A stretch of 64,000 bases of DNA from Pedobacter sp. PF22-3 (GCF_026239555.1 NZ_JAPIVP010000001.1:248001-312000); one strand, 5' to 3'. Shown: positions 26,537 to 36,735, counted from the stretch's first letter. The notes: generated by a model not told the origin, from the sequence alone. A program made the numbers and translations.

Positions 26537-29014
26537 ATGGACCAAACCAAAACCAAAGGTTATAAAAAGATAAAAGCCTGGTTAAAGGCAAATAAACGCA
26601 GGCCTTTTCAATTTCAGGAAGATGCCTGGCAGTATTATCTTGATGGCTATAGCGGTTTGGTAAACGCACCTACGGGTTTCGGAAAAACATTTTCACTTTT
26701 TTTGGCTGTCGTAATTGAAGCTTTAAACGCCTCTGAAGCGAACAACAAAAAAGCGAAAGACCGCTTGCAATTGATCTGGATTACACCACTCCGATCTTTA
26801 GCCAAAGATATTGCCAGGGCGATGCGGGAAACTTTATTGGAACTGGAGTTGGATTGGCACGTAGGCGTTCGCAATGGCGATACTTCGCAAGCAGAAAAAT
26901 TACAGCAGAAAAAATCGATGCCTGAAATTTTATTGATTACTCCGGAAAGCATGCATCTGTTGCTGGCACAAAAAGGCTCGTCAACCCTATTCAGGAATCT
27001 TAAATGTATCGTTGCGGATGAATGGCATGAACTTTTAGGCAGCAAACGGGGTGTACTGGTTGAGTTGGCCGTTTCTCGCATTAAAGGCTTGCAAAAGCTA
27101 GAAAAAAACCAGTTTTTAAGAATCTGGGGAATCTCAGCAACAATTGGAAATATTGAGGAGGCTTTAGATGTATTAGAGCCAAATATAACAGCCAAAAGAA
27201 TTATTGTTAAGGCCGATCTGGAAAAGAAAATCCAGATCAAATCAATCTTACCTGATGATATTGAAACATTGCCCTGGGCCGGGCATTTGGGCTTGAAACT
27301 AGCCTATAAACTTTTGCCAATTATCGAAAAAAGTAAAACGACCTTAATTTTTATCAATACCCGGGGGCAATCGGAAATGTGGTACCAGCATTTGCTGAAT
27401 ATCGAACCCGAACTTGCCGGACGCATTGCCATCCATCATGGATCAATAGATTTCGAACTTCGCAACTGGATTGAAGAAGCATTACATACCGGACAGCTTA
27501 AAGCTGTTATTGCTACTTCATCGTTAGATTTGGGTGTAGATTTTAAACCTGTCGATACCGTAGTTCAGGTAGGATCGCCAAAAGGTGTTGCCAGGTTTTT
27601 ACAAAGAGCAGGACGCTCTGGCCACTCCCCTCACGAAATCTCTAAAATATATTTTCTACCCACACATGCTTTAGAACTGGTTGAGGCGGCAGCGATTAAA
27701 GAAGCTGCCAAAACAAATAATATTGAGAGCCGTGAGCCCTTTATTATGGTATTTGATACTTTGATTCAGTATTTGGTTACGCTGGCCATAGGCGATGGAT
27801 TTGATGATAAGATCATTTACGAGGAAATTAAGAATACCCATGCCTTTAAACTGATCTTACCTGAAGAATGGGCCTGGGTAATGCAATTCATCACCTCTGG
27901 AGGGGATAGTTTAAGTGCCTATACCGAGTTTAAAAAAGTAACGAAGGATGAAGACGGGCTTTGGAAGGTGAAGAGCAGGCAATTGGCCATGCGGCACAGG
28001 TTACATATTGGAACAATTGTAAGTGACGCCATGTTGAAAGTAAAATTCATTTCCGGTGGTTACATAGGCATGGTAGAAGAATATTTTGTGACCCGTTTGA
28101 AAGCTGGCGATAATTTCCGCCTGGCCGGGCGGGTTTTGGAATTTGTACAGGTAAAAGACATGACCGTTGTAGTACGGGTGAGTAAACAGAAAAATGCCAT
28201 CTCTCCGAGCTGGAATGGCGGCCGCTTACCCCTATCTTCTAATTTAGGGTCTGTTTTAAGGAAAAAATATAACGAGGCTTTAGACAAAACCCATCAGGAT
28301 GAGGAACTGGACTCCGTGTACCCACTATTTTTATTGCAAGAAAAACGTTCTCATGTACCCAAAAACGACGAATTACTGATAGAACTCATTAATAATAAAG
28401 AAGGTTTTCACCTCTTCGCCTATCCTTTTGAAGGCCGTTTGGTGCATGAGGTTTTGGCCGCGCTTGTAGCTTATCGCTTAAGTAAATTACTGCCTATCAG
28501 TTTTTCTATTGCCATGAATGACTATGGTTTTGAACTTTTGAGTGAAACGGAAATCCCTATGGACGAATCGATTGCTTACGAAGTTTTTTCACCTAAGAAT
28601 TTAACTGAGGATATTACGCTGAGTATCAATTCAACTGAAATGGCCAGAAGGAAATTTAGAGATATTGCCTGCATATCCGGACTCGTTTTTCAGGGCTATC
28701 CTGGTAAATATGTAGCTAATAAACACCTGCAGTCATCTGCTGGTCTATTTTTTAATGTTTTTAGCGATTACGATAAACATAATTTACTTTTGCGACAGGC
28801 ATATGATGAGGTTTTTTACCAACAATTGGAGGAACCCAGATTGGCAGCCGCTTTAGAAAGAATTCAGAATGGAGCGATTATTATCACCAATCCAAAAAGT
28901 TTTACACCGCTGTCTTTCCCTATTAAAGTAGACAGTTTACGTGAAAATATGAGTTCGGAAGAGTTAGAGCAGCGAATTGCCAGAATGAAAGCCGAAGCAG
29001 AGAGAATTAAATAG
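26537..29014 (+). CDS. Ligase-associated DEXH-box DNA helicase (Lhr-like)
   Basis: The 825-residue protein is an SF2 helicase: Walker A PTGFGKT (K50), motif Ia WITPLRSLAKDIARAM, the DEXH box as DEWH (D161), SAT in ISATIGN, and motif VI FLQRAGRSGHSPHE. The long C-terminal part resembles Lhr-family helicases (winged-helix and following domain). It is expected to work with the ligase, exonuclease and PdeM in DNA repair. It is separated from the ligase by a repeat-bearing 191-nt gap and from PdeM by 74 nt. Confidence 0.93.
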   Translation: MDQTKTKGYKKIKAWLKANKRRPFQFQEDAWQYYLDGYSGLVNAPTGFGKTFSLFLAVVIEALNASEANNKKAKDRLQLIWITPLRSLAKDIARAMRETLLELELDWHVGVRNGDTSQAEKLQQKKSMPEILLITPESMHLLLAQKGSSTLFRNLKCIVADEWHELLGSKRGVLVELAVSRIKGLQKLEKNQFLRIWGISATIGNIEEALDVLEPNITAKRIIVKADLEKKIQIKSILPDDIETLPWAGHLGLKLAYKLLPIIEKSKTTLIFINTRGQSEMWYQHLLNIEPELAGRIAIHHGSIDFELRNWIEEALHTGQLKAVIATSSLDLGVDFKPVDTVVQVGSPKGVARFLQRAGRSGHSPHEISKIYFLPTHALELVEAAAIKEAAKTNNIESREPFIMVFDTLIQYLVTLAIGDGFDDKIIYEEIKNTHAFKLILPEEWAWVMQFITSGGDSLSAYTEFKKVTKDEDGLWKVKSRQLAMRHRLHIGTIVSDAMLKVKFISGGYIGMVEEYFVTRLKAGDNFRLAGRVLEFVQVKDMTVVVRVSKQKNAISPSWNGGRLPLSSNLGSVLRKKYNEALDKTHQDEELDSVYPLFLLQEKRSHVPKNDELLIELINNKEGFHLFAYPFEGRLVHEVLAALVAYRLSKLLPISFSIAMNDYGFELLSETEIPMDESIAYEVFSPKNLTEDITLSINSTEMARRKFRDIACISGLVFQGYPGKYVANKHLQSSAGLFFNVFSDYDKHNLLLRQAYDEVFYQQLEEPRLAAALERIQNGAIIITNPKSFTPLSFPIKVDSLRENMSSEELEQRIARMKAEAERIK

Positions 29015-29088
29015 ATCCATCTTCTTGTGACTCGTCGAAACCTAAAAGATTCTTCGACAGGTCTAAGAATGACAATAACATCGAATAA

Positions 29089-29727
29089 ATGACCATTACA
29101 AGCCAGGGTGAAGAACTGATTTTAGATAAAGAAAGGGCTTTGTTCTTACCGAAACATCAGTTGTTAGCTATAAGCGATTTGCATTTGGGTAAATCTGCAC
29201 ATTTCCGCCAATCAGGCTTACAAGTGCCGGCAACAATTGCTCAAACAGATTTACAGCGTTTAAGTTTATTAATTAAGCAATATCATCCTAAAACATTACT
29301 GATCAACGGTGACATGTTTCACCACGGTTTAAATACAGATATTGAAGCGTTTTCCATTTGGAGAAAGCAATATCAAGAACTTAATTTCTTATTGGTAAAA
29401 GGAAATCACGACCGGCTTTCTAGCGCGAATTATGCAGCAATGAATATCGAAATACATGAGCCCAGCTTTTGTCTGGGGCCGTTCTGTTTTATTCATGATG
29501 CACCAAATTGTACTGAAGAAGAATTATACCCCATCAGCGGGCATATTCATCCAGGTGTTACCATTGTAGGAAAAGCAAAGCAAAGATTAAAATTTCCTTG
29601 TTTTTATTTTGGCAAGGAATATGCCGTTCTGCCTGCCTTTAGTTTATTTACGGGGCTTTACAACATCTATCCTAAAACAAGCGAGCGTATATTCGCAGTT
29701 ACCCCCAAGAGCGTATTGGAAGTTTAA
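29089..29727 (+). CDS. pdeM: Ligase-associated DNA damage response endonuclease PdeM
   Basis: The 212-residue protein has calcineurin-like phosphoesterase motifs: ISDLHLGKSAHFRQSG, LINGDMFHHG, LVKGNHDR, and SGHIHPG. These supply the two-metal site. It is the fourth member of the ligase-associated cassette, so the whole set is complete here. Its stop overlaps the stop of the convergent thioredoxin gene (shared bases 29724-29727). The upstream 74-nt gap includes a TTCTTCGACAGGTC sequence of dispersed-repeat type. Confidence 0.93.
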   Translation: MTITSQGEELILDKERALFLPKHQLLAISDLHLGKSAHFRQSGLQVPATIAQTDLQRLSLLIKQYHPKTLLINGDMFHHGLNTDIEAFSIWRKQYQELNFLLVKGNHDRLSSANYAAMNIEIHEPSFCLGPFCFIHDAPNCTEEELYPISGHIHPGVTIVGKAKQRLKFPCFYFGKEYAVLPAFSLFTGLYNIYPKTSERIFAVTPKSVLEV

Positions 29728-30020
29728 GCGTGGGCATCAATTACCTGTTTCAACTGCGAAGCCTGTAAAACGCCACTTTGTCTCCATACCTGCTTTCCTT
29801 TTTTGAACAAAATTAGTGTTGGAACGCTCTGAACATTAAATGATGAAGCAGCCTGTTGATTTTTGTCGATATCTACCTTAATAATCGATACCGAATCGCC
29901 AACTTGTGATTTTAACTGTTCCAAAATAGGTTTCATCATTTTGCATGGACCGCACCATTCAGCAAAAAAATCTACCAGAACAGGTTTATTCCCATTAATT
30001 AAATCTGAAAATTTAGCCAT
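29724..30020 (-). CDS. Thioredoxin
   Basis: The 98-residue protein is a minimal thioredoxin: active site WCGPC with Cys23 and Cys26 (FFAEWCGPCKMMKP), QQAASSFNVQSVPTLILFKK with the cis-proline, and no signal peptide, so it is cytoplasmic. It reduces protein disulfides with electrons from thioredoxin reductase. It converges on pdeM with a 4-nt stop-codon overlap. I see no other gene in its transcript. Confidence 0.93.
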   Translation of the reverse strand: MAKFSDLINGNKPVLVDFFAEWCGPCKMMKPILEQLKSQVGDSVSIIKVDIDKNQQAASSFNVQSVPTLILFKKGKQVWRQSGVLQASQLKQVIDAHA

Positions 30021-30715
30021 GATTTTTATCTTTATTTAGAAACAAAGATTAACTGGATTGGTTTTTAATGAAAATTGGCAGTTTGAGAACCGATAATAAA
30101 ACTTTTCTATGATTGGATCTCTACCCGAACGCACCTATTGTGTGGACACATTATATTAGTGATTATCATGAGCACATATTCTTAGGGTCATCGTCGTGCT
30201 GAATTTATTTCAGCATCTAACAAGCTTTAATATCTCAAAAAATATAGTTGAATATAACTGTTGGATTTATTTTCGTTCTATGCCGCGGTGGCATGGTACT
30301 TTAGAGCGCCAAAGTACCTAAAGCGCTCTGTCAATCAAGCAATGGGCCTATTACACAGTCCTAAAAACACATCAAAAAAACAATGGCACTTTGTTTAATC
30401 AGTTGTATTTGTGTGTTTTTTGGTCTGATTGAGCCCTGCGGGGTTTGTGTTCAGTAATCTTTCAGCATTTAAATAGCATCTATGAACACAAAACCACTTC
30501 ATTTTAGTTTTGGTTGTGCTATTTGTAACTTCCTACAACTTTTTTTTTGATTTCTCCGGCCCTTGGGATTGACGGCGTTCTTCGGTTAAAACAATGTGTT
30601 ATTTGCGAAAGCCAGCAAAACGCCAAAAATTATTATTAAAAAAATGTGTGTATACGATAGGAACGTCTGCACTTAAGTCGAGATGGCGAACGTATGTAAT
30701 CAAGCTATAACTACG
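30021..30715. other. Repeat-rich intergenic region
   Basis: This 695-bp gap has no convincing gene. It holds a CTGAATTTATTTCAG repeat (30187-30225), the interlocked inverted repeats at 30295-30329, a GC-richer block near 30555-30590 and a GCACTTAAGTCGAGATGG element (30669-30690) that recurs at 44472. Frames on both strands are broken by stops. Confidence 0.6.
30295..30329. repeat. Interlocked inverted repeats, possible pseudoknot
   Basis: GGTACTTT (30295-30302) pairs perfectly with AAAGTACC (30311-30318). The loop segment AGAGCGC (30303-30309) pairs perfectly with GCGCTCT (30323-30329), downstream of stem 1. This is the arrangement of an H-type pseudoknot. The sequence looks like part of a dispersed element. 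Confidence 0.6.
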
Positions 30716-31330
30716 CTAAACACTTACAGGTAATTCTGCCGCTAAGGCAGTAACCCAATTTTCAAATAAAGCTTTTTCAATTTTTATGACTTCGGCTGCA
30801 TGGTGTTCCCAATCATCAGAAAAACTAACCAACTGGTTCATCATTTCCTCTAAGTGGCCTTCTTCTTCCAGAATGATCGATTTTACATTTACCTTGCTTT
30901 TCGCCTCATCTAAAACGGCTTGGTAAATTGGATACAACTCATCTGCACGTACTTCAATTGCGTAAGTCACAAATAAATAAGCAGCGAATTTTAAATCATA
31001 ACCAGAAAGATGAAATACAGCTTTTAAATAACGGCAAACGGCGATATCTAAAGCATGTAAATAGTATTTGGTCTGATTTGGCGATAACAACTCGGCATTG
31101 GTATAAGTTTTACAAAGTGCCTCGTCAACCTTCGAAATCTGCTTTTTTAAATAGTAGGCATGACGGTGTTCTTCTGCAGCGTGTTTAAGAATAATCAGAT
31201 TTACATTTTCTTTATGCTCTGAAGCAGAAATCTTCTTAGCACCTGCATTTTCCATATAAGACAACGTATTTAACCATTTGGCATGCAGCACGTTATCAGA
31301 AACTATTGATTTTAAATTTGACGCTAACAT
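30716..31330 (-). CDS. Ferritin-like diiron protein of unknown function
   Basis: The 204-residue, mostly helical protein carries two ExxH motifs, E54-H57 (HAAEEHRHAYYL) and E156-H159 (IILEEEGHLEEM), plus E27 and E126 in helices between. This is the ligand pattern of a four-helix ferritin-like di-metal site. There is no signal peptide. It may be a metal-dependent oxidase or iron-handling protein; a rubrerythrin-type iron-sulfur domain is absent. It lies downstream of the E2 gene on the same strand with a 76-nt gap. Confidence 0.65.
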   Translation of the reverse strand: MLASNLKSIVSDNVLHAKWLNTLSYMENAGAKKISASEHKENVNLIILKHAAEEHRHAYYLKKQISKVDEALCKTYTNAELLSPNQTKYYLHALDIAVCRYLKAVFHLSGYDLKFAAYLFVTYAIEVRADELYPIYQAVLDEAKSKVNVKSIILEEEGHLEEMMNQLVSFSDDWEHHAAEVIKIEKALFENWVTALAAELPVSV

Positions 31331-31406
31331 TCTTGATTGTTAAACTGTTTTTTAAATTTTTGGCATTATACCAAATGAAAACTGTTAATTGAAAACTGCG
31401 AATGAA

Positions 31407-32762
31407 TTAAATTTCCCTGTTCAGATCCCAGCCTTCTAAATAATCTGCAACTCTCCGCACAAACATTCCCCCTAAAGAGCCATCTACAACCCTGTGGTCG
31501 TATGATAATGATAAGAACATCATATGTCTGATCGCAATCACATCACCATGCTCGGTTTCCAATACAGCAGGTTTCTTTTTTATAGCACCTACCGCCAAAA
31601 TAGCCACCTGAGGCTGGTTAATAATTGGTGTCCCCATCACATTTCCAAAACTACCTACATTGGTTAAGGTAAAAGTTCCACCTTGTGTTTCGTCAGGTTT
31701 TAGTTTAGAGTTTCTTGCTCTGCCTGCCAGATCGTTAACCGCCTTGGTTAAACCAACCAGGTTTAACTGATCAGCATTTTTAATTACCGGAACGATTAAG
31801 TTTCCACTTGGTAAAGCCGCGGCCATACCGATATTGATGTTTCCTTTTTTGATAATCTGCGTTCCATTTACAGAAACATTAATCATTGGAAAATCCTTTA
31901 TAGCTTTGGCAACTGCTTCTACAAATATTGGGGTAAAAGTAATTTTTTCGTTTTCACGTTTTTCAAAGCTGTTTTTAACCTTGTTGCGCCACAATACCAT
32001 ATTGGTTACATCGGCCTCAACAAATGAAGTTACGTGTGGGGAAGTTGTTTTGCTCATTACCATATGATCGGAAATGAGTTTACGCATCCTATCCATCTCT
32101 ATAATCTCATCTGCACCATTAACGCTTGTTGTAGATGGTTTACTTGTAATTGGAGCCTGCGAAGATGATTCAGTTTTTTGCGCTACCACTTCGTTAACTT
32201 GCGGCGGAGGCGGAGTTAATATAACTGTAGCCGTTTTTACGTCACCGCCATTTTTCCTGGCGATATAGTCCAACAGGTCATCTTTATTTAAACGTCCATC
32301 AACCCCAGAACCTTTTATGGTATCCAACTCAGCCAATGAAATATTTTCCTGGGCTGCAATACTTTTAACCAATGGGGAATAAAAACGATCAGATGAGCTG
32401 AAATCGGTGGTTGTTGTGGTATTATTATCTGGTAGTTGCTCAATTCCAGGGATAGCATCTACTTTTTCTTGTACTGTTGTTTTTTCTGTGACTGGTGCTA
32501 CAGCTTCAGCGGTATCTCCACCCTCAGTTTCAATAATGGCAATTATATCGCCTACCTGGACAACTACACCTGCAGGAAATAATTGTTTTATCAATTTACC
32601 TGCAACCGGAGATGGAATTTCAGAATCTACCTTATCAGTAGCGATTTCTAAAACGGTATCGTCTAATTCAATAGCATCACCAGGTTGTTTTACCCATTTA
32701 ATAATTGTTGCTTCTGCAACACTTTCACCCATTTTTGGTAACACTAGTTCGTATTGAGCCAT
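31407..32762 (-). CDS. 2-oxoacid dehydrogenase E2 (dihydrolipoamide acyltransferase)
   Basis: The 451-residue protein has one N-terminal lipoyl domain with the lipoylated lysine in EIATDKVDSEIPSP, a Pro/Thr-rich linker, an E3/E1-binding domain (about 130-170, YSPLVKSIAAQENISLAELD), a second linker, and the catalytic domain with the HRVVDG active site (LSYDHRVVDGSLGG). It transfers the acyl group from E1 to CoA in a pyruvate, 2-oxoglutarate or branched-chain complex. The specificity cannot be fixed here; E1 and E3 genes are not adjacent. Confidence 0.93.
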   Translation of the reverse strand: MAQYELVLPKMGESVAEATIIKWVKQPGDAIELDDTVLEIATDKVDSEIPSPVAGKLIKQLFPAGVVVQVGDIIAIIETEGGDTAEAVAPVTEKTTVQEKVDAIPGIEQLPDNNTTTTTDFSSSDRFYSPLVKSIAAQENISLAELDTIKGSGVDGRLNKDDLLDYIARKNGGDVKTATVILTPPPPQVNEVVAQKTESSSQAPITSKPSTTSVNGADEIIEMDRMRKLISDHMVMSKTTSPHVTSFVEADVTNMVLWRNKVKNSFEKRENEKITFTPIFVEAVAKAIKDFPMINVSVNGTQIIKKGNINIGMAAALPSGNLIVPVIKNADQLNLVGLTKAVNDLAGRARNSKLKPDETQGGTFTLTNVGSFGNVMGTPIINQPQVAILAVGAIKKKPAVLETEHGDVIAIRHMMFLSLSYDHRVVDGSLGGMFVRRVADYLEGWDLNREI

Positions 32763-32818
32763 ATTAAATTACAGTATTTTATATTGGTAACGCTACAAAA
32801 ATACAGTTTTTATTCTTT

Positions 32819-34063
32819 TTAAACTGTTTCCTTAAGGAGATTTAATAACATGCCCATTGCCGAAGCAGCAGAACGTTCTATGTTTTGAATCCGTTTGTTA
32901 CTGAAATTAAACACCTTAGCTACAGTTTTGTGTTTTGAAGAAATTGCAATCCATACCGTACCAACTGGTTTTTCTTCTGTTCCACCATCGGGACCAGCAA
33001 TGCCACTAACCGCAATGGCATAATCAGTTTTGAAATGTTTAATTGCTCCTTCTGCCATTTCTGTTACAGTTTGCTCACTCACGGCACCAAAAGTGTTTAA
33101 AGTGCTTTCGTTTACACCAAGAATAGATTCCTTAAGTTCATAGGCGTATGCTACTGCCCCGCCCCAATAAACAGCAGAACAGCCAGGATGTTGTGTAATT
33201 AAATGGGCGATATATCCACCTGTACAACTTTCTGCTGTTGATAAAGTCAAGCCTTTACTTTTCATCAGGTCTAGAATCGCTTTTTCCAAAGGAATGTCTT
33301 CATCCGTTACCACAAACTTATTCACTTTTGAAATGATCTGTCGGGCATAAACCTCCACTTCTTTCTTCAATTCCGTTTCGTTATCACCTTTGGCTGATAA
33401 GCGTAAGCGTACTTGTCCTAATTTTGGCAAATATGCCAATTTGATATGTGCAGGTAAGCTATCTTCGATTTCCTCAATCTCTTTAGCCAGAAATGATTCA
33501 CCGATATTTGCTGTAAGAATGGTTTTATGTACAATAAACGGCAGCTTAAACCTACTAGTAATTCTGGGAAGGATTTCGTCATCCATCAAATACATCATTT
33601 CATAGGGCACACCGGGCATAGATACAAAAATGGTGTTGTTTTGCTCAAACCACATGCAAGGCGCAGTGCCATTTTTGTTTACGATAACCTCACAACCATC
33701 AGGAACATCGGCTTGCTGTATATTGATATCTAATAGTGGACGTTTGTATTTTTCGAAAATCTGGCGAACCATTTCCAATGCAGCTGCATCATTACGGAAA
33801 CCCATATTAAAATACTTCGCCAAGGTTTTTTTGGTAATATCATCCTTGGTTGGCCCAAGGCCCCCAGTGATTAAAATTAAATCTGCACGTTTTTCTGCAA
33901 GTTCGAGCGCTTCTAAAATATGCTGCTCATCATCAGAAACTGAAGTAACCTGCTTAACAGAAACCCCAATTAAATTTAACTGTTTAGCCATCCATGCAGA
34001 ATTGGTATCAACGATTTGGCCAATGAGTATCTCATCACCAATGGTAATAATTTCGGCTAGCAT
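32819..34063 (-). CDS. cinA: CinA family protein (nicotinamide-nucleotide amidase)
   Basis: The 414-residue protein has both CinA domains. The N-terminal molybdopterin-binding-like COG1058 domain shows ITIGDEILIGQIVDTNSAWM and ITGGLGPTKDDITKK. The C-terminal amidase domain shows TAESCTGGYIAHLITQHPG and VSGIAGPDGGTEEKPVG. It deamidates NMN in pyridine nucleotide recycling; the competence link is historical. It starts 4 nt after the lptD-like gene, so they are probably co-transcribed. Confidence 0.96.
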   Translation of the reverse strand: MLAEIITIGDEILIGQIVDTNSAWMAKQLNLIGVSVKQVTSVSDDEQHILEALELAEKRADLILITGGLGPTKDDITKKTLAKYFNMGFRNDAAALEMVRQIFEKYKRPLLDINIQQADVPDGCEVIVNKNGTAPCMWFEQNNTIFVSMPGVPYEMMYLMDDEILPRITSRFKLPFIVHKTILTANIGESFLAKEIEEIEDSLPAHIKLAYLPKLGQVRLRLSAKGDNETELKKEVEVYARQIISKVNKFVVTDEDIPLEKAILDLMKSKGLTLSTAESCTGGYIAHLITQHPGCSAVYWGGAVAYAYELKESILGVNESTLNTFGAVSEQTVTEMAEGAIKHFKTDYAIAVSGIAGPDGGTEEKPVGTVWIAISSKHKTVAKVFNFSNKRIQNIERSAASAMGMLLNLLKETV

Positions 34064-34067
34064 AAAT

Positions 34068-36719
34068 TTATCGGTATGTGTTGTAAAAACCCTGTCTTTT
34101 GCTCAATTTTAAATCCTGCAAGATCGATGCCTTAACTTTGATGGTAACAGAATAACTTTTATAAGCACCGTATGGAACCCAGTTTACACTCATGTCCCAG
34201 CAATGCAAATCGCGGTAAATCGCTAAATTCATAGGGGTTAAGCCATTGTTCTTAAAATCGTATCCTGAGTTAAAGGTAACTTTCCATTTCGGTGTTAAAT
34301 TAACATCGCCATTAAAGTTTAATGTATTCGAAATGGTACTCATGTTTCCATCATTTGAATATTGAAAACTGTAGGCGAACGAGAAATTCCATGGGATATT
34401 AAAATCGACGAATGCGTTTGGATCACGGCTTATAGCCGCCAATTGTTCAGACTGTATATCAGTTAATCCTTTTTTGTTGGCTGCCGCCCCTAATTTATCA
34501 TTAGCCTCATTTTTACGTTTTAATGCCTCTGGGTTTAAACTGTAATCGAATGAGAAGCCAAAATTAGCCAGGCGAGGCAGAAACTTACCACTTTGCCAGA
34601 AATAACGGTCTTGTCTGATCCGGCGTGTAGAACCGGGTATAGTATCAGCCTCTAGCGAATAAGGATCTAAAGTTCCATTATAGTTTATACCTAATTTATC
34701 GGTAAACTGAGATCGGCCACTAAAACCAATAGTAGATAACTTATAAGATGTAGCCAGAAAATTGTATGAGCCACTAAAACTCAAACCCTGGATAATCGGG
34801 ATCTTTTTAGAACCTGTTCCGGTTGTATCGTTCTTATTCCTTACTTTTAGCTCTACTGTATTATCCAGGCCAAAACCGATAGATGCATTAGGCCCACCAA
34901 AAGAGCCTGGCTGTGCCATACCATCAAAAATAGAATACTTTAAAGGTTGCCCGCTGATATAAATCTGGTTCCCATTCTGATCTACAGCAGGTCTGTAAGG
35001 CCCTGCGCCTGCTTTGGTAAAATCAGGTGAGTAAGAAAAAGAGACATTGGGGGTCATTACATGACGCATCGCCTGGATTTTACCAGCTGGGTTAAAGTCT
35101 CTTCTACCATATATTTTAGTAGACATACTTGTTGACAAGCTATAACTACCTGCTCTTTTAAAACTACTTGTGGTATCTTCCCTAAAAGAATAAGTATTAT
35201 CAGCATAACTGGTATATCTTCTATTTACACTCTGAAAATTCCAAACCTCGTTATAGGTGCCGCCTAAGCTAAAGTTAAGATATTTCAAGGCCGTAAACGA
35301 CATGTTTACAGGAATACTGTGCGCAAAACCACTTCTTAAGCGTTTTAAACCATCATTTTGAAAAAGCAAACTATCAAATGTATCAATACGGTTTGTTCCT
35401 TGCAGACTGTAACCTACCGTAATTTTTTGATACCATTTTTGTTCTCCAACTATATTTTTAGGGCTAAATGGATTAAATGTAGGTACGTTAAATGTCATTT
35501 CTGGCAGCCTAAGTGATATTGACCTTGTACTTAAGGTCTGGTCACTTGATGCAGCCAAAGAGAAATTCATACCGTTTGAATAGGCTTTTGCATAACTAAC
35601 ACTACTACTTGTTGAGTTGGTTGCGATTGTTCTAATATCGTAAGTACTACCTGCTGCAGTATTTCTATAATATCCTGATGATACCAATCTTACACTGGCA
35701 CTAAAGGTTGTACCCGGATTGGCATTGGCATTTTGGCTATGGCTCCAGTTAATACTAAAGTTTTTGGTAGGGTTATTAAAAGCATCAGTGCCTTCTAAAC
35801 CATTTTTAAAACTGGCATAGGCCAGGTTTATATTGCCATTAAATTTATATCTTTTAGTATAATTACTCAATAAACTTGTTTCATAAGAACCATTGGTATA
35901 AATCGAACCTATCAGTTTAGCATCCCAGTAATCGTTTAAGCCTAGATAATAACCACCGTTTTGCAAGAAAAACCCTCTGGTTGCATCTTCACCTGGTGTA
36001 GGTAGAATAACCCCCGAAGTTCGCTTATTCGGTTTAGGAAAAAATGCAAACGGTAGTCCCAGAAACGTCGGTACATCCTCAATAATCATGTAAACAGGAC
36101 CTGTAATAATCTGTTTCTCTGTTACTACTCCTTTAGAAATCATTAACCCAAAATGTGGATGTGGAAGATTACAAGTACTGTACATCACATTTTTAACATG
36201 CAGCTCATCATCTATTTGCTTTTTACTCTGCCCGCCAGAGAAAAAACCTCCTTCCTGCTCAGAAAAAACACCATATACTTTCGCCCGGGTTGTTTCTGAA
36301 TTGTAAAAAATAGAATCTGCTATAGCAGTACCTTCAGCTCCTGATTTAAAAATTGGTTTCCCGGTATACCTTCCGGTTTTTGGATCTTTGACACCACGGG
36401 CAAAAATAGAATTTTGCTTTTTATCGTACTTGATATATGCCGCATCTAGCTCAAAATCACCATATACCACCCTGGCGTTTCCGTATAAATAGACAATACT
36501 TTTATCGGCACTCATTTTAACAGAATCCTCAGCTTTGTATTCTACCTTCTGGTCAATACTGCTATTATTCTTACCTGTTTTTTTAACCGTATCCTTTTTA
36601 GTGGTGTCTTGCCGGATGATCTGTTGCAATGAAAAATGAGAAAATGCGTTAGCTTTACCAACAACATGTGTTAATAAAATGACAGATATTAGTAAAATAG
36701 AACTCTTGAGGGGTTTCAA
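34068..36719 (-). CDS. LptD-like LPS assembly outer-membrane protein
   Basis: The 883-residue protein has a signal peptide and an N-terminal OstA/LptA-like jellyroll segment (DKSIVYLYGNARVVYGDFEL, then AAYIKYDKKQNSIFARGVKD), followed by a long barrel with LptD-type features (IEDVPTFLGLPFAFFPKPNK and RTSGVILPTPG). The family inserts lipopolysaccharide at the outer leaflet; I call it LptD-like because Bacteroidota members diverge from E. coli LptD. The start is TTG at 36717-36719: the signal peptide KPLKSSILLISVILLTHVVG begins right there and a stop lies upstream in frame. It is divergent from the amidase gene with almost no gap. Confidence 0.85.
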   Translation of the reverse strand: MKPLKSSILLISVILLTHVVGKANAFSHFSLQQIIRQDTTKKDTVKKTGKNNSSIDQKVEYKAEDSVKMSADKSIVYLYGNARVVYGDFELDAAYIKYDKKQNSIFARGVKDPKTGRYTGKPIFKSGAEGTAIADSIFYNSETTRAKVYGVFSEQEGGFFSGGQSKKQIDDELHVKNVMYSTCNLPHPHFGLMISKGVVTEKQIITGPVYMIIEDVPTFLGLPFAFFPKPNKRTSGVILPTPGEDATRGFFLQNGGYYLGLNDYWDAKLIGSIYTNGSYETSLLSNYTKRYKFNGNINLAYASFKNGLEGTDAFNNPTKNFSINWSHSQNANANPGTTFSASVRLVSSGYYRNTAAGSTYDIRTIATNSTSSSVSYAKAYSNGMNFSLAASSDQTLSTRSISLRLPEMTFNVPTFNPFSPKNIVGEQKWYQKITVGYSLQGTNRIDTFDSLLFQNDGLKRLRSGFAHSIPVNMSFTALKYLNFSLGGTYNEVWNFQSVNRRYTSYADNTYSFREDTTSSFKRAGSYSLSTSMSTKIYGRRDFNPAGKIQAMRHVMTPNVSFSYSPDFTKAGAGPYRPAVDQNGNQIYISGQPLKYSIFDGMAQPGSFGGPNASIGFGLDNTVELKVRNKNDTTGTGSKKIPIIQGLSFSGSYNFLATSYKLSTIGFSGRSQFTDKLGINYNGTLDPYSLEADTIPGSTRRIRQDRYFWQSGKFLPRLANFGFSFDYSLNPEALKRKNEANDKLGAAANKKGLTDIQSEQLAAISRDPNAFVDFNIPWNFSFAYSFQYSNDGNMSTISNTLNFNGDVNLTPKWKVTFNSGYDFKNNGLTPMNLAIYRDLHCWDMSVNWVPYGAYKSYSVTIKVKASILQDLKLSKRQGFYNTYR

Positions 36720-36735
36720 ATTCGTATTTGAATGT

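Noticed and set aside
26647..27240. 197-codon minus-strand frame
   Set aside because: It is antisense to the helicase gene, which has clear motifs in the other strand.
30021..30715. tRNA or other known RNA gene in the large gap
   Set aside because: No cloverleaf or conserved T-arm sequence could be found; only repeats are visible.
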